DNA of 14,456 nt from Coriobacteriaceae bacterium (GCA_013824215.1 PNNM01000022.1:1-14456), one strand, 5' to 3'. Shown: positions 1 through 7,997, numbered from the stretch's first letter. The notes: generated by a model from the letters alone, not told the origin. A program made the numbers and translations.

Positions 1-414
1 CCCTACGTCGCCGGCCTCGAGCGCGTGGCCACGGACGTTGCGCAAGCCTACGGACTGGGCGCCGCGGAGCGGCTGGAGGGATCGGGCCGGCTGAAGGGGA
101 TCCGGGCGCTCGGGAACCTCGGGGGCGCGACACCGTGGGTCCTGTGCTACCAGTCGAAGGGCAGCCGCCCCGGCGAGTGGCTCGAGCCGGCGCTCGACGA
201 CGTGATCGACGCCGCGGCGTCCGCCGGGTTCGGCTCGATCGTCGCCGTGCCGATCGGTTTCGTCACGGACCACATGGAGACCCGATACGACCTGGATGTG
301 GAGGCGGCGGAGAAGGTACTCGACCTCGGGATGGAGTGGGCGCGCTCCGAGGTGCCGAACGCGACGACCAACATCGTGGACGTGATGGCGGCGGTGATCA
401 GGCCGCTCCTGTAG
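1..414 (+). CDS. hemH: Ferrochelatase, C-terminal part (5' end outside window)
   Basis: The open frame runs from base 1 and ends at TAG 412-414, so only the last 137 residues are present. Ferrochelatases insert Fe2+ into a porphyrin; in Gram-positive bacteria the usual substrate is coproporphyrin III (the CpfC type). The diagnostic stretch is VPIGFVTDHMETRYDLD near the middle, matching the family's conserved PIGFVSDHxExxYDLD block, whose Glu is an active-site residue. The catalytic His of the N-terminal half lies outside the window. The next gene is a HemY-type oxidase on the same strand 95 bases on, which supports a haem-synthesis cluster. I infer, but cannot show, that the enzyme uses coproporphyrin rather than protoporphyrin. 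Confidence 0.93.
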   Translation, partial: PYVAGLERVATDVAQAYGLGAAERLEGSGRLKGIRALGNLGGATPWVLCYQSKGSRPGEWLEPALDDVIDAAASAGFGSIVAVPIGFVTDHMETRYDLDVEAAEKVLDLGMEWARSEVPNATTNIVDVMAAVIRPLL

Positions 415-509
415 GATCGACGTCCGTGCGCCTCGCGCGCACCGGCGGAGCGGTGTCCTTCCGAAGGGTGCGCGACTGCCGGGTCGCGCCGCGACTGAAA
501 GGGCGATCG

Positions 510-1997
510 ATGGGACACGTCGTCGTCATCGGTGGTGGGGTCGCCGGCCTCGGGGCGGCCTACAAGATCGGGAGAGCCGCCGACGAGGGGCACGACGTGT
601 CCTTCACGCTTCTCGAGAAGGACGGTCGGCTCGGCGGCAAGATCGTCAGCGAGCGCACAGGGGACGGCTTCGTCGTCGACGGCGGTCCCGACTGCTTCCT
701 CACCGAGAAGCCGGCCGTACACCGGATCGCGAAGCTGACCGGCATCGAGTCCGGCAAGCTGCCCACCGACGACAGCCGCAAGAAGACCTGGATCCTCTCG
801 CGCGGCCGTCTGCACGAGATGCCCGACGGCGTGATGATGTTCGCGCCGACGAAGTTCGTGCCGTTCGCGACGACATCGCTGTTCTCCTGGCCGGGCAAGC
901 TCCGCATGGCGGGCGATCTGATCATCCCGCCGAAGGGGCGCTGGGCGCCGGGCGACACCGCCGCAGAACACGACGAGACGCTCGAGAGCTTCGTGGTGCG
1001 GCGGATGGGACGCGAGTGCCTCGACCGGCTCGCCGAGCCGCTGGTGGGCGGCGTCCACGCCTCGGACCCGGCGCAGATGTCACTCGCCGCCACGTTCCCG
1101 CGCCTCCTGCAGATGGAGCAGGACCACGGCTCGCTCATGAAGGCGTTCATCGTCGCCCGCAAGAAGGTCGAACAGATGCGGCGCAAGTACCCGCCCGACC
1201 CGAAGAACCCGCGCACCTTCTTCACCTCGTTCAAGACGGGGATGCAGGAGCTCACGGACGCCATGGCGGATGCCGCGGGACGCGAGAGCATGCGCACAGG
1301 CGCCGAGGTCTCGGCGATCGAGCGACGTGGCGAGGGCTGGACGGTGCACCTCGCCGGCGGCGAGACCATCGAGGCGGACGGGGTCATCGTGGCGACCGAG
1401 GGTTGGGCGGCGGCCCGCCTGCTCTCGTCGGTCGACACCGCGATGGGGGCCGCCCTATCGGCGATCCCGCACTCGTCGTCGGCGACGATCTCCCTGGCGT
1501 TCGACACCGAGGACGTCGGGTTCGATCTCAACGCCTTCGGCGTGCTGTGTCCGCTGATCGAGCACCGGGCGCTCATGGCCTGCACCCTGTCCTCGACGAA
1601 GTGGCCGGGGCGCGCCCCGGGCGGCAAGACGCTGGTGCGCGGCTTCGTCGGAGGTCCCCACAACCAGGCGATCATGGAGAACTCGGACGACGCGCTCGTC
1701 GAGACCGTGGTACGCGAGTTCCGCGACATCCTCGGCCTGAAGGCCGATCCGACGTGGTCGCGCGTGTTCCGTTGGGACAAGGGCATGCCGCAGTACACGA
1801 TGGGTCACCTCGACCGCGTCGCGCTGGTGGAGAGCACGTGCGCGGGCATCCCCGGTCTCGGCGTGGGCGGCGGCTCGTACACCGGTGTCGGCGTGCCGAA
1901 CTGCATCGAGAGCGGCGAGAGGGCGGCGCGCAAGGTCATGGGCGTGTGGGGCGTGGACATGTCCGAGGACCACGAGGAGCCCAAGCGCCACTACTGA
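510..1997 (+). CDS. hemY: FAD-dependent coproporphyrinogen III / protoporphyrinogen IX oxidase
   Basis: A 495-residue HemY/CgoX-family flavoprotein that oxidises a porphyrinogen to the porphyrin. In Actinobacteria and Firmicutes the substrate is normally coproporphyrinogen III. The N-terminus has the dinucleotide-binding fold motif VVVIGGGVAGLGAAYK (GxGxxG at residues 8-13), followed by an acidic LLEKDGRLGGKI stretch typical of this family. The C-terminus carries the second FAD contact, GLGVGGGSYTGVGVPNCIES. The open frame extends upstream to base 135, but that part overlaps ferrochelatase and reads as low-complexity Arg-rich sequence. ATG 510 is chosen because the FAD fold begins two residues later and an AAAGGG ribosome site precedes it. 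The length is normal for the family. The last 7 bases overlap the convergent phosphatase gene. Confidence 0.93.
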   Translation: MGHVVVIGGGVAGLGAAYKIGRAADEGHDVSFTLLEKDGRLGGKIVSERTGDGFVVDGGPDCFLTEKPAVHRIAKLTGIESGKLPTDDSRKKTWILSRGRLHEMPDGVMMFAPTKFVPFATTSLFSWPGKLRMAGDLIIPPKGRWAPGDTAAEHDETLESFVVRRMGRECLDRLAEPLVGGVHASDPAQMSLAATFPRLLQMEQDHGSLMKAFIVARKKVEQMRRKYPPDPKNPRTFFTSFKTGMQELTDAMADAAGRESMRTGAEVSAIERRGEGWTVHLAGGETIEADGVIVATEGWAAARLLSSVDTAMGAALSAIPHSSSATISLAFDTEDVGFDLNAFGVLCPLIEHRALMACTLSSTKWPGRAPGGKTLVRGFVGGPHNQAIMENSDDALVETVVREFRDILGLKADPTWSRVFRWDKGMPQYTMGHLDRVALVESTCAGIPGLGVGGGSYTGVGVPNCIESGERAARKVMGVWGVDMSEDHEEPKRHY

Positions 1998-2806
1998 GGC
2001 CGGATCTCCTCGGCGATCTCCGCCAGCAGCAGCGGGTGCAGCGCCGGGTTCGCGATGAGGATGTCGAGCTCCTCGGCGCGCCACGGGGCGCCTGTCAGAT
2101 CCGTCACGAGCGCGCCCGCCTCGCGCGCGATGACGACGCCGGCGGCGGTGTCCCAAGGCTGGAGTGCGAACTCCCAGAACGCGTCGGTCCTTCCGCACGC
2201 GACGTGGCAGCAGTCGATGGCCGCGGAGCCGTCCCGGCGGATGTCGTGCACGGGCAGGCGCAAGAACCGCGCGAGCACGCGCAGCTGCGCGTCCAGCGTC
2301 GCACCCCGGTCGTAGGGGAACCCCGTGCCGAGCAGGGCGGCGCACGGGTCGGACTGCTGCGAGCAGGAGACGGGCGCGCCGTTCAGGGTCGCTCCGAGCC
2401 CGGCGGCTGCGGCGTACGTCTCGTCGGAGGGTTCGGCGCGGACCACCCCGAGGACCGGCTCGCCTTCGCGGAGCAGTGCGACCGAGACGGACCAGCACGG
2501 GTAGCCGTGCACGAACGAGGTGGTCCCGTCGAGCGGGTCGATCACCCAGACCTCGGGGTCGGCGAGCGTGCCCGGTGTGACGCCGGCCCGGCCGCACACC
2601 TCGGGCTCCTCGACCACGAACCGCGCGCCTTCCGCTTCCGCGGCGATCATCCGGCAGATCTCGACGCCGGAAGCCACGTCCGCGTCGGTCACCAGGTCGG
2701 TGGACCTGCCCTTCCTGCGGACTTCGCCCATCGACCGGGAGCGCGCCGCGAGCAGGCGGCCCGCCGCCTCGGCGGCGGCGATCGCGGTGTCGAGCAGGGC
2801 CCTCAT
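1991..2806 (-). CDS. Inositol monophosphatase family protein (SuhB/CysQ-like)
   Basis: A 271-residue Mg2+-dependent phosphatase of the inositol monophosphatase/FBPase superfamily. Visible metal-site motifs are EE at 66-67, IDPLDGTTSF at 89-98 (Asp90, Asp93) and PWDTAAG at 217-223 (Asp219), in the family order and spacing. The family consensus is DGTxNF; here the Asn is Ser. Substrates in this family include inositol phosphates, fructose-1,6-bisphosphate and 3'-phosphoadenosine phosphate, and sequence alone does not choose between them. ATG 2806 is preferred over upstream starts because GGAAGG lies about 8 bases before it and the upstream extension is Arg/Pro-rich and overlaps the transketolase start. 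Its stop lies inside the 3' end of the convergent oxidase gene. It diverges from transketolase across 77 bases. Confidence 0.88.
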   Translation of the reverse strand: MRALLDTAIAAAEAAGRLLAARSRSMGEVRRKGRSTDLVTDADVASGVEICRMIAAEAEGARFVVEEPEVCGRAGVTPGTLADPEVWVIDPLDGTTSFVHGYPCWSVSVALLREGEPVLGVVRAEPSDETYAAAAGLGATLNGAPVSCSQQSDPCAALLGTGFPYDRGATLDAQLRVLARFLRLPVHDIRRDGSAAIDCCHVACGRTDAFWEFALQPWDTAAGVVIAREAGALVTDLTGAPWRAEELDILIANPALHPLLLAEIAEEIRPQ

Positions 2807-2883
2807 GCCTGCGCCTTCCACCTCGCGGGGTTCGTGTATGCTCGGCAAGAGTGTACAGTCGGCCGGGCACGGGGGGGCATCGG
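2807..2883. promoter_or_regulatory. Divergent promoter region between phosphatase and transketolase
   Basis: This 77-base spacer must hold the promoters of both divergent genes. It contains the only AT-richer patch nearby (about 2831-2860). A TATGCT hexamer at 2837-2842 is a possible -10 for the + strand, without a good -35. A perfect TGTACA palindrome lies near 2853-2858. Assignment to individual promoters is weak. Confidence 0.3.
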
Positions 2884-4797
2884 ATGTCCGAACGCGGCTT
2901 CGCCGGGGCGCTGTCCGCCGAGACGGCCGCCGAGTTGCGCGCCAGGGCACATGCGGCCCGCGGAGCGGTGTTGACCGCGACGAGCGTGGCGGGGTCCGGG
3001 CACCCGGGTGGCTCCCTCTCGTCGATGGAGATCGTCACGGTCCTCTACGGGGGCGCGCGACTGCGACCCGCCGAGCCGCGCTGGCCGGATCGCGACCGCA
3101 TCGTGATCAGCCACGGGCACGTCTCGCCCGGAGTCTATTGCGCTCTCGCCTCGGCGGGGTTCTTCGACATCCATGACGTCGAGGCGCACTTCAGGCAGGC
3201 GGGAAGCGTCTTCGAGGGGCACGTGGAGCGCTCTGTGCCCGGGGTCGAGTGGAGCAGCGGCAACCTCGGGCAGGGACTCTCCGCCGGAGCAGGACTGGCG
3301 CTCGCGGCGCGGCTGACCGGCGGCAACTGGCACACGTTCGTCGCGATGAGCGACGGCGAGCAGATGAAGGGCCAGGTCGCCGAGGCCCGGCGGCTGGCTG
3401 TCAAGGAACGCCTCTGCGACCTTACCGCCATCGTCGACCTGAACGGCGTCCAGATCTCCGGGCACACAGCCGAGGTCATGCCGGTGCGGGTCGCGGAGGA
3501 CTTCACTGCCGACGGGTGGCGGGTGATCGAGTGCGACGGGCATGACGTGGAGGCTCTCCATGCAGCGATCGCGGAGGCGCAGGCCGACGCGAGCGGCCCG
3601 GTGGCGGTCATCGCGCACACGGTCATCGGCAAGGGAGTGTCGTTCATGGAGGACGAGCCCGAGTTCCACGGGCGTGCGCTCACGGCCGACGAGTACGAGC
3701 GGGCGATGGGCGAGCTGGGTCTGGAGCCTCGCCTCGAGGAAGCGGCCGCGCGCCGCATCCTGCCGTGCGGGACGTCCGCCGTCGACGTGACCCCCGGTTC
3801 TGTGGCCGTCGCGGTGGGGACACCCCGCACCTACACGCGCGAGAAGGACACCGACAACCGGTCGGCCTGGGGGACGGCGGTGGCGGAGATCGCTGCAGCC
3901 AACGAAGACGTGCCGATCGCGGTCTTCGACTGCGATCTCATGACGTCGGTCAAGACGGACGCCTTCGCCAAGGTGCGGCCGCTCGGCTTCGTGGAGTGCG
4001 GGGTGGGGGAGCACAACGCGGCGACCGCCGCCGGCGCCGCGTCCACCGCGGGCGTGCTGAGCTTCCTCGCGGACTTCGGTGTGTTCGGGCTCGACGAGGC
4101 GTACAACCAGCAGCGCCTGAACGACATCAACGGCGCGTCGCTGAAGCTGGCGCTGACGCACTGCGGGCTCGATGTGGGCGAGGACGGCAAGACGCACCAG
4201 TGCATCGACTACGTGAGTGCGTTCCGCAACTTGTTCGGCTGGAGGGTGGTCGTCCCCGCCGACCCGAACCAGACCGACCGGGCGGTGCGCTGGATGGCGG
4301 GGGAGCCGGGGTGCATCGCGGTGTGCATGGGCCGCAGCAAGCTGCCGGTCGTCCTCGGGGAGGATGGCGAGCCCTTGTTCGGCGGCGCCTACGAGTTCCG
4401 CTACGGACGCGTCGACCGGATCCGGGAGGGCGTCGACGCGGTGGTCCTCGCGCTCGGTGCGCTCGCCGGGCCCGCTGCCGAGGCCGCTGACGCTCTGGCT
4501 GCCGAAGGGCTGCGCGTCGGCGTCGGCGCGGTGTCCAGTCCACTCGCGCTGGACGACGCGGATATGGAGTGGGCGGCGGATGCGCCCCTTCTTGTGACCG
4601 TCGAGGACCACTCGGTCCGCAGCGGGCTCGGCCTGTCGGTCGCGGAATGGCTGGCCACGAGTGGAAGAACGACGCGGCTGTCGAGACTCGGCGTTGAGGG
4701 CTACGCATCCTCGGGGGCATCGAAAGACCTGCTGGCCATCGCGGGGCTGGACGCAGCGGGCATCGCAGCGTCGGTACGCTCGGCGCTTCGCGCCTGA
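2884..4797 (+). CDS. tkt: Transketolase (single-chain)
   Basis: A 637-residue thiamine-diphosphate enzyme that moves two-carbon ketol units between sugar phosphates in the pentose phosphate pathway. Motifs in order: SGHPGGS (His40); ISHGHVSPG (His79); the ThDP/Mg2+ segment SDGEQMKGQ (156-164) with Asn187 in VDLNGVQ; EFHG (His262); and the pyrimidine-domain catalytic Glu in GVGEHNAA (Glu376). The C-terminal transketolase domain follows (about 530-637). The ThDP motif has SDG instead of the usual GDG and MKGQ where many enzymes have xEGQ, so it belongs to a divergent single-chain subgroup. ATG 2884 follows a G-rich ribosome site; a GTG at 2851 is also in frame but lies in the promoter gap. Other sugar-phosphate transketolase activities are possible. 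Confidence 0.9.
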   Translation: MSERGFAGALSAETAAELRARAHAARGAVLTATSVAGSGHPGGSLSSMEIVTVLYGGARLRPAEPRWPDRDRIVISHGHVSPGVYCALASAGFFDIHDVEAHFRQAGSVFEGHVERSVPGVEWSSGNLGQGLSAGAGLALAARLTGGNWHTFVAMSDGEQMKGQVAEARRLAVKERLCDLTAIVDLNGVQISGHTAEVMPVRVAEDFTADGWRVIECDGHDVEALHAAIAEAQADASGPVAVIAHTVIGKGVSFMEDEPEFHGRALTADEYERAMGELGLEPRLEEAAARRILPCGTSAVDVTPGSVAVAVGTPRTYTREKDTDNRSAWGTAVAEIAAANEDVPIAVFDCDLMTSVKTDAFAKVRPLGFVECGVGEHNAATAAGAASTAGVLSFLADFGVFGLDEAYNQQRLNDINGASLKLALTHCGLDVGEDGKTHQCIDYVSAFRNLFGWRVVVPADPNQTDRAVRWMAGEPGCIAVCMGRSKLPVVLGEDGEPLFGGAYEFRYGRVDRIREGVDAVVLALGALAGPAAEAADALAAEGLRVGVGAVSSPLALDDADMEWAADAPLLVTVEDHSVRSGLGLSVAEWLATSGRTTRLSRLGVEGYASSGASKDLLAIAGLDAAGIAASVRSALRA

Positions 4798-4814
4798 GCC
4801 GCAAGCGCACCGTG

Positions 4815-4832
4815 CCTTCACACGTCCTTCAC
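4815..4832 (+). promoter_or_regulatory. Direct repeat CCTTCAC-N4-CCTTCAC, candidate regulator binding site
   Basis: Two identical 7-mers, CCTTCAC at 4815-4821 and 4826-4832, are offset by exactly 11 bases in the 82-base gap before the response regulator gene. OmpR/PhoB-family regulators typically bind tandem half-sites spaced about one helical turn (11 bp). The placement therefore fits autoregulation by the downstream regulator. A weak -10-like CATCAT is at 4843-4848. The site assignment is inference; the repeat itself is directly visible. Confidence 0.4.
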
Positions 4833-4879
4833 CCGGCGGTGGCATCATCCGTCCGACATCGCGAAGGGATGCGCCAAGC

Positions 4880-5566
4880 ATGAGAACGGTGCTCGTGGTC
4901 GACGACAACGTCAAGATCGTGGAGGTCCTCTCGGCATACCTGCAGGCCGAGGGGTTCAGGGCCGTCGCGGCGTACGACGGGCCCACGGCGGAGCAGATGG
5001 CGCGCTCCGAGCGGCCCGACATCGCGCTGGTGGACATCATGCTGCCCGGGGTCGACGGTCTCGAGCTGACGCGCAGGCTCCAGCGCGAGCACGACCTGCC
5101 TGTGATCCTCGTGACCGCGCGGGCCGAGGAGGTCGACCGCCTGGTCGGGCTCGAGCTCGGCGCGGACGACTACATCACCAAGCCGTTCAGCCCGCGGGAG
5201 GTCGTCGCGCGCGTCAAGGCCGTCCTGCGGCGCGGGGAGCGCTCCGCGCGCGACGGGGAAGGCCAGGTCCTGCGCGTGGGCGATCTGGAGGTCGACACGG
5301 GGACCCGCGAGGTGCGCGCCGCGGGCTCGCTCGTGGAGCTGACGCGCACCGAGTTCGACATCCTAGCCACGATGGCTGCCCGCCCGGGACGCGTCTACAC
5401 GCGCCTGCAGCTGCTGGAAGCGGCGCAGGGCGACGCGTTCGAGGGCTACGAGCGCACCGTGGACGCGCACGTGAAGAACGTGCGCCGCAAGCTCGGGGAC
5501 GATCCCAAGGAGCCGCGCTACATCCGCACCGTCTTCGGCGTCGGCTACAAGGTGCAGGCGGAGTAG
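4880..5566 (+). CDS. OmpR/PhoB-family response regulator
   Basis: A 228-residue two-domain transcription regulator. The receiver domain (about 1-118) has the acidic pair Asp8-Asp9, phospho-acceptor Asp52 in LVDIMLPG, Thr79 and Lys101 in the KPF motif, so it has every residue needed for phosphorylation. The winged-helix output domain (about 130-226) ends with the family's typical RTVDAHVKNVRRKLGDDP and RTVFGVGYK segments. The open frame extends upstream to 4661 inside transketolase; ATG 4880 is chosen because the receiver fold begins there, with GAAGGG upstream. The histidine kinase gene starts 4 bases after its stop, so the two are a cognate pair in one operon. The target genes are unknown. 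Confidence 0.94.
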   Translation: MRTVLVVDDNVKIVEVLSAYLQAEGFRAVAAYDGPTAEQMARSERPDIALVDIMLPGVDGLELTRRLQREHDLPVILVTARAEEVDRLVGLELGADDYITKPFSPREVVARVKAVLRRGERSARDGEGQVLRVGDLEVDTGTREVRAAGSLVELTRTEFDILATMAARPGRVYTRLQLLEAAQGDAFEGYERTVDAHVKNVRRKLGDDPKEPRYIRTVFGVGYKVQAE

Positions 5567-5570
5567 CCGC

Positions 5571-6701
5571 ATGCGCCGACGCTCGCTCGCCTTCTTGGTC
5601 TTCGTCGCCATCGTCTCGGTCGCTCTGACCTCCGTGTCGGTCACCGGTCTAGTGGTCCGAGGCACGTTCGAGAACGCCTTCGAGGCCTACCTCACCGTGC
5701 CGCACATGCGGCCGGACGGGACGATGGTGCCGCCGCTGGGGGGCATGGGTCTCGGACGCGGGATGATGCTCGGCGCCGCCGAGCGGACGTTCTTGAACGC
5801 CGTCGATCGCGGCATCGTCGTCGCCGCGCTCGTCGCCGTCGGGATCGCCGCGGTCGCCGCCACCCTGCTCGCCCGTCGCCTCACGCGTCCCATCTCGCGC
5901 CTGACCGCCGCCACGCAGGCGCTGGCCGCCGGCGAGCTCGGGCATCGCGTGGAGACCGAGGGCCCGGCGGAGGTGGTCGAGCTCGGCCGGGCGTTCAACG
6001 AGATGGCGGACGGACTGGACCGGGCCGAGGAGCTGCGCCGCCGTCTTGTGGCCGACGTCGCTCACGAACTGCGCAACCCGGTGGCGTCGCTGCGTGCACA
6101 GGCGGAGGGGATGGCCGAGGGCGTGCTGCCTGTCGACGAGGCGCGTTTGAAGTCCGTCGTGAGCGATCTGGAGCACCTGTCCCACCTGGTCGACGATCTC
6201 CAGGAGCTCTCCGTCGCCGAGGCCGGCCGCCTCGCCTACGACATGCGGCGGCTCGACGTGGGTGCGCTCGCCGCGCGCGAGGGGGAGCGCGCGCGCGACC
6301 TTCTCCCGGAAGGGGTCGCATTGGAGGTCCAGACGGCCCCGGACCTCCCCCGAGTCGTCGGGGACGAGATGCGGCTGGCCCAGGTGCTCCGCAACCTGCT
6401 CGGCAATGCGGCCCGTCACACGGAGCGAGGCTCCATCACCCTTGCCTGCACCCGCGAAGACGGCGACGTGCGCGTAGAAGTGAGGGACACCGGCGAGGGG
6501 ATCCCCGAGGCGGACCTGCCTCACATCTTCGAGCGCTTCTACCGGGCCGACTCGGCGCGCGCCGCGGGGACCGGCGGAGCGGGGATAGGGCTCGCCATCA
6601 GCCGGAGCATCGTCCGCGACCACGGGGGAGAGGTCTTCGCTCTCAGCGTTCCCGGCGCGGGCACCACGGTCGGGTTCCGGCTGCCGGCGGCTGTGTCCTA
6701 G
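5571..6701 (+). CDS. Sensor histidine kinase with Met/Gly-rich extracytoplasmic loop
   Basis: A 376-residue membrane kinase. A first transmembrane helix (about 5-28) and a second (about 81-102) enclose a roughly 50-residue extracytoplasmic loop. A HAMP segment (about 102-155) follows, then the H-box DVAHELRNP with phospho-acceptor His165. The ATPase domain has the N-box LRNLLGNAARH (Asn275, Asn279), D-box DTGEGIP (306-312), FERFYR and the G-box GTGGAGIGLAI (333-343). It is full length and apparently active. The loop at 45-66 holds His45 and Met46, 52, 59, 65 and 66 among many glycines, which could suit soft-metal sensing, though this is speculative. Its TAG shares a palindromic CTAG with the stop of the convergent hydrogenase protease gene. 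Confidence 0.93.
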   Translation: MRRRSLAFLVFVAIVSVALTSVSVTGLVVRGTFENAFEAYLTVPHMRPDGTMVPPLGGMGLGRGMMLGAAERTFLNAVDRGIVVAALVAVGIAAVAATLLARRLTRPISRLTAATQALAAGELGHRVETEGPAEVVELGRAFNEMADGLDRAEELRRRLVADVAHELRNPVASLRAQAEGMAEGVLPVDEARLKSVVSDLEHLSHLVDDLQELSVAEAGRLAYDMRRLDVGALAAREGERARDLLPEGVALEVQTAPDLPRVVGDEMRLAQVLRNLLGNAARHTERGSITLACTREDGDVRVEVRDTGEGIPEADLPHIFERFYRADSARAAGTGGAGIGLAISRSIVRDHGGEVFALSVPGAGTTVGFRLPAAVS

Positions 6702-7264
6702 TCGCTTCCTTGCGGCCCGCCGGGCATCGGTGTGAACAGGCGCAGCGCCTCGAGGACTCGCGCGTCGGGCGTGGCGTCCGCTCGTGGCGAGGCCTCGATG
6801 CCACGCTCGCGCAGGACCGCGAGCACCGCCGCCACCGCGTCGGGCACGGCCGCCTCCACCTCGGGCGTGAGCCCGATCTCGACCGCGCCCATGTCCTTCA
6901 CCTGGATGCCGATGAAGTGGGAGGCGGGCTCCGCCCCCGTCAATCGGACGGCCTCGAGCACGTCGGTGAAGCGTATGTCGTGCAGCGAGTGCAGCACCTG
7001 GTTGTCGGCCAGGTCGGCGGCATCCAACCGGACCACGGTGCCCGGCGGGTGACCGGTGCCGTCCACCGCGTCGACGACCAGCACGAAGTCCGCCGCCCGC
7101 AGGATGCCGAGCATGCTCATGCCCATGGTGCCGGTGTCCATCAGCGTGACGTTGGCGGGGAAGTCGAACGAGGCCATGACCTCCTCGATCACACGTACGC
7201 CGACGCCCTCGTCGCGCACGAGGGGGTTGCCGATGCCGAGTACCGTTATCCGCTCGGGTGCCAC
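6698..7264 (-). CDS. hyaD: [NiFe(Se)] hydrogenase maturation protease (HyaD/HybD family)
   Basis: A 188-residue peptidase of the HybD family. These enzymes cut the C-terminal tail from the hydrogenase large subunit after the last motif histidine, once nickel is inserted. The N-terminus has TVLGIGNPLVRDEGVG, followed by DTGTMG and VLVVDAVDG. The three Ni-contacting residues known for HybD (Glu16, Asp62, His93) correspond to Glu19, Asp65 and His95 (SLHDIR). GTG 7264 is chosen because it places LGIGN at the usual distance from the N-terminus; its ribosome site is weak (GGAG about 16 bases upstream). It is last in the hydrogenase operon, 104 bases after the cytochrome gene. Its natural substrate would be the neighbouring large subunit, predicted to be cut between His553 and Val554, which requires read-through of the TGA there. 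Confidence 0.93.
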   Translation of the reverse strand: MAPERITVLGIGNPLVRDEGVGVRVIEEVMASFDFPANVTLMDTGTMGMSMLGILRAADFVLVVDAVDGTGHPPGTVVRLDAADLADNQVLHSLHDIRFTDVLEAVRLTGAEPASHFIGIQVKDMGAVEIGLTPEVEAAVPDAVAAVLAVLRERGIEASPRADATPDARVLEALRLFTPMPGGPQGSD

Positions 7265-7300
7265 GTCCGCTGCGTCTGCTCTCCGTCGCGCGTTCCCTGT

Positions 7301-7329
7301 GGGGCCGAGCCCCGGAGGTCGCCCTCCGG
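7301..7329 (-). repeat. Intercistronic hairpins between cytochrome b and protease genes
   Basis: On the coding (minus) strand, CCGGAGG (7329-7323) and CCTCCGG (7318-7312) form a perfect 7-bp stem closed by GCGA, a GNRA-type tetraloop. A second perfect hairpin, GGGGC-TCG-GCCCC (7313-7301), overlaps it by two bases, so the two may compete. No T-run follows, so an intrinsic terminator is unlikely. An mRNA-processing or stability element that lowers expression of the protease relative to the structural subunits is a reasonable guess. Confidence 0.45.
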
Positions 7330-7368
7330 AGCCCGGCCGACTCGCCTGCGTTCCGACCTGGTGCTCGC

Positions 7369-7992
7369 TTACAGCGGCGTCTCCTTGCCGGCGAACATGA
7401 GAGGCAGCGCCTCCACGTCCTCGGCGGCGGAGAGGTAGACGTGGATCATCGTGATGAGGATGAACGCCCACATGATGAAGTAGTGCGCCTCCCTCATGAC
7501 CATGAGCCCGCCCACCATCGTCGTCAGCGAACCGAAGAGCTGGTCGGTCCTGCCGTAGATGGCGAAGCCTGTGATGGCCTGCGCCACCAGCAGCCCCTGC
7601 ATCGCGACGTACGCCATCTTCTGGAGCGGGTTGTACTTGCCCGAGATGGGATGCGTCTTGCGCAGGAACAGGTAGTACTTGATCGTCTCGAACAGCTGGC
7701 CCCTGTTCTCGGACTGGGGGGTGAAGTTGATCCAGTCCCCCGCGATCTGGCGGGTGCCCTTGACGTTCGCCGTCTTGAGGGTGAGCAGCAGCACCAGGCG
7801 GACGGCCAAGTTGATGATGACCAGCCACATCGCGACGAAGTGGAGGTCGCGCATCAGGTCCATGCGCAGGCCGCCGAACGGGAAGTGGATGAAGAAGCCC
7901 GTGAACGCCAGGACCACCATGGATCCGAGGTGGATCCAGTGACACACGCGGTCCGCCAGCGGATGCGCCTCCTTGTAGGCTCCGTGGGACAT
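7369..7992 (-). CDS. hyaC: Hydrogenase b-type cytochrome subunit (HyaC family)
   Basis: A 207-residue integral membrane dihaem cytochrome b that passes electrons from the hydrogenase small subunit to quinone. Four hydrophobic helices are visible (about 20-36, 50-71, 125-146 and 168-188). Candidate haem-ligand histidines are His18, His21, His51, His170 and His184. The opening ADRVCHWIHLGSMVVLAFTGFFI resembles the family's first helix. ATG 7992 is chosen because AGGTGAG lies just upstream; a GTG at 8001 is in frame but lies on the Shine-Dalgarno sequence. If the large-subunit TGA is read as selenocysteine, that protein ends at 7998, 5 bases before this ATG, giving tight translational coupling. 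If the TGA is a stop, the gap is 83 bases. Confidence 0.93.
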   Translation of the reverse strand: MSHGAYKEAHPLADRVCHWIHLGSMVVLAFTGFFIHFPFGGLRMDLMRDLHFVAMWLVIINLAVRLVLLLTLKTANVKGTRQIAGDWINFTPQSENRGQLFETIKYYLFLRKTHPISGKYNPLQKMAYVAMQGLLVAQAITGFAIYGRTDQLFGSLTTMVGGLMVMREAHYFIMWAFILITMIHVYLSAAEDVEALPLMFAGKETPL

Positions 7993-7997
7993 GGATC

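Noticed and set aside
135..509. Upstream extension of the HemY open frame
   Set aside because: It overlaps ferrochelatase, is Arg/Gly-rich in composition, and the FAD-binding fold begins just after ATG 510.
4782..4794. GGCGC-TTC-GCGCC hairpin at the end of transketolase as a terminator
   Set aside because: It is a short stem inside the coding region with no T-run after it.
2803..5040. Very long open frame on the minus strand opposite transketolase and the regulator start
   Set aside because: Arg/His/Asp/Val-rich shadow composition with no motifs; the + strand encodes clear proteins with complete catalytic motifs.
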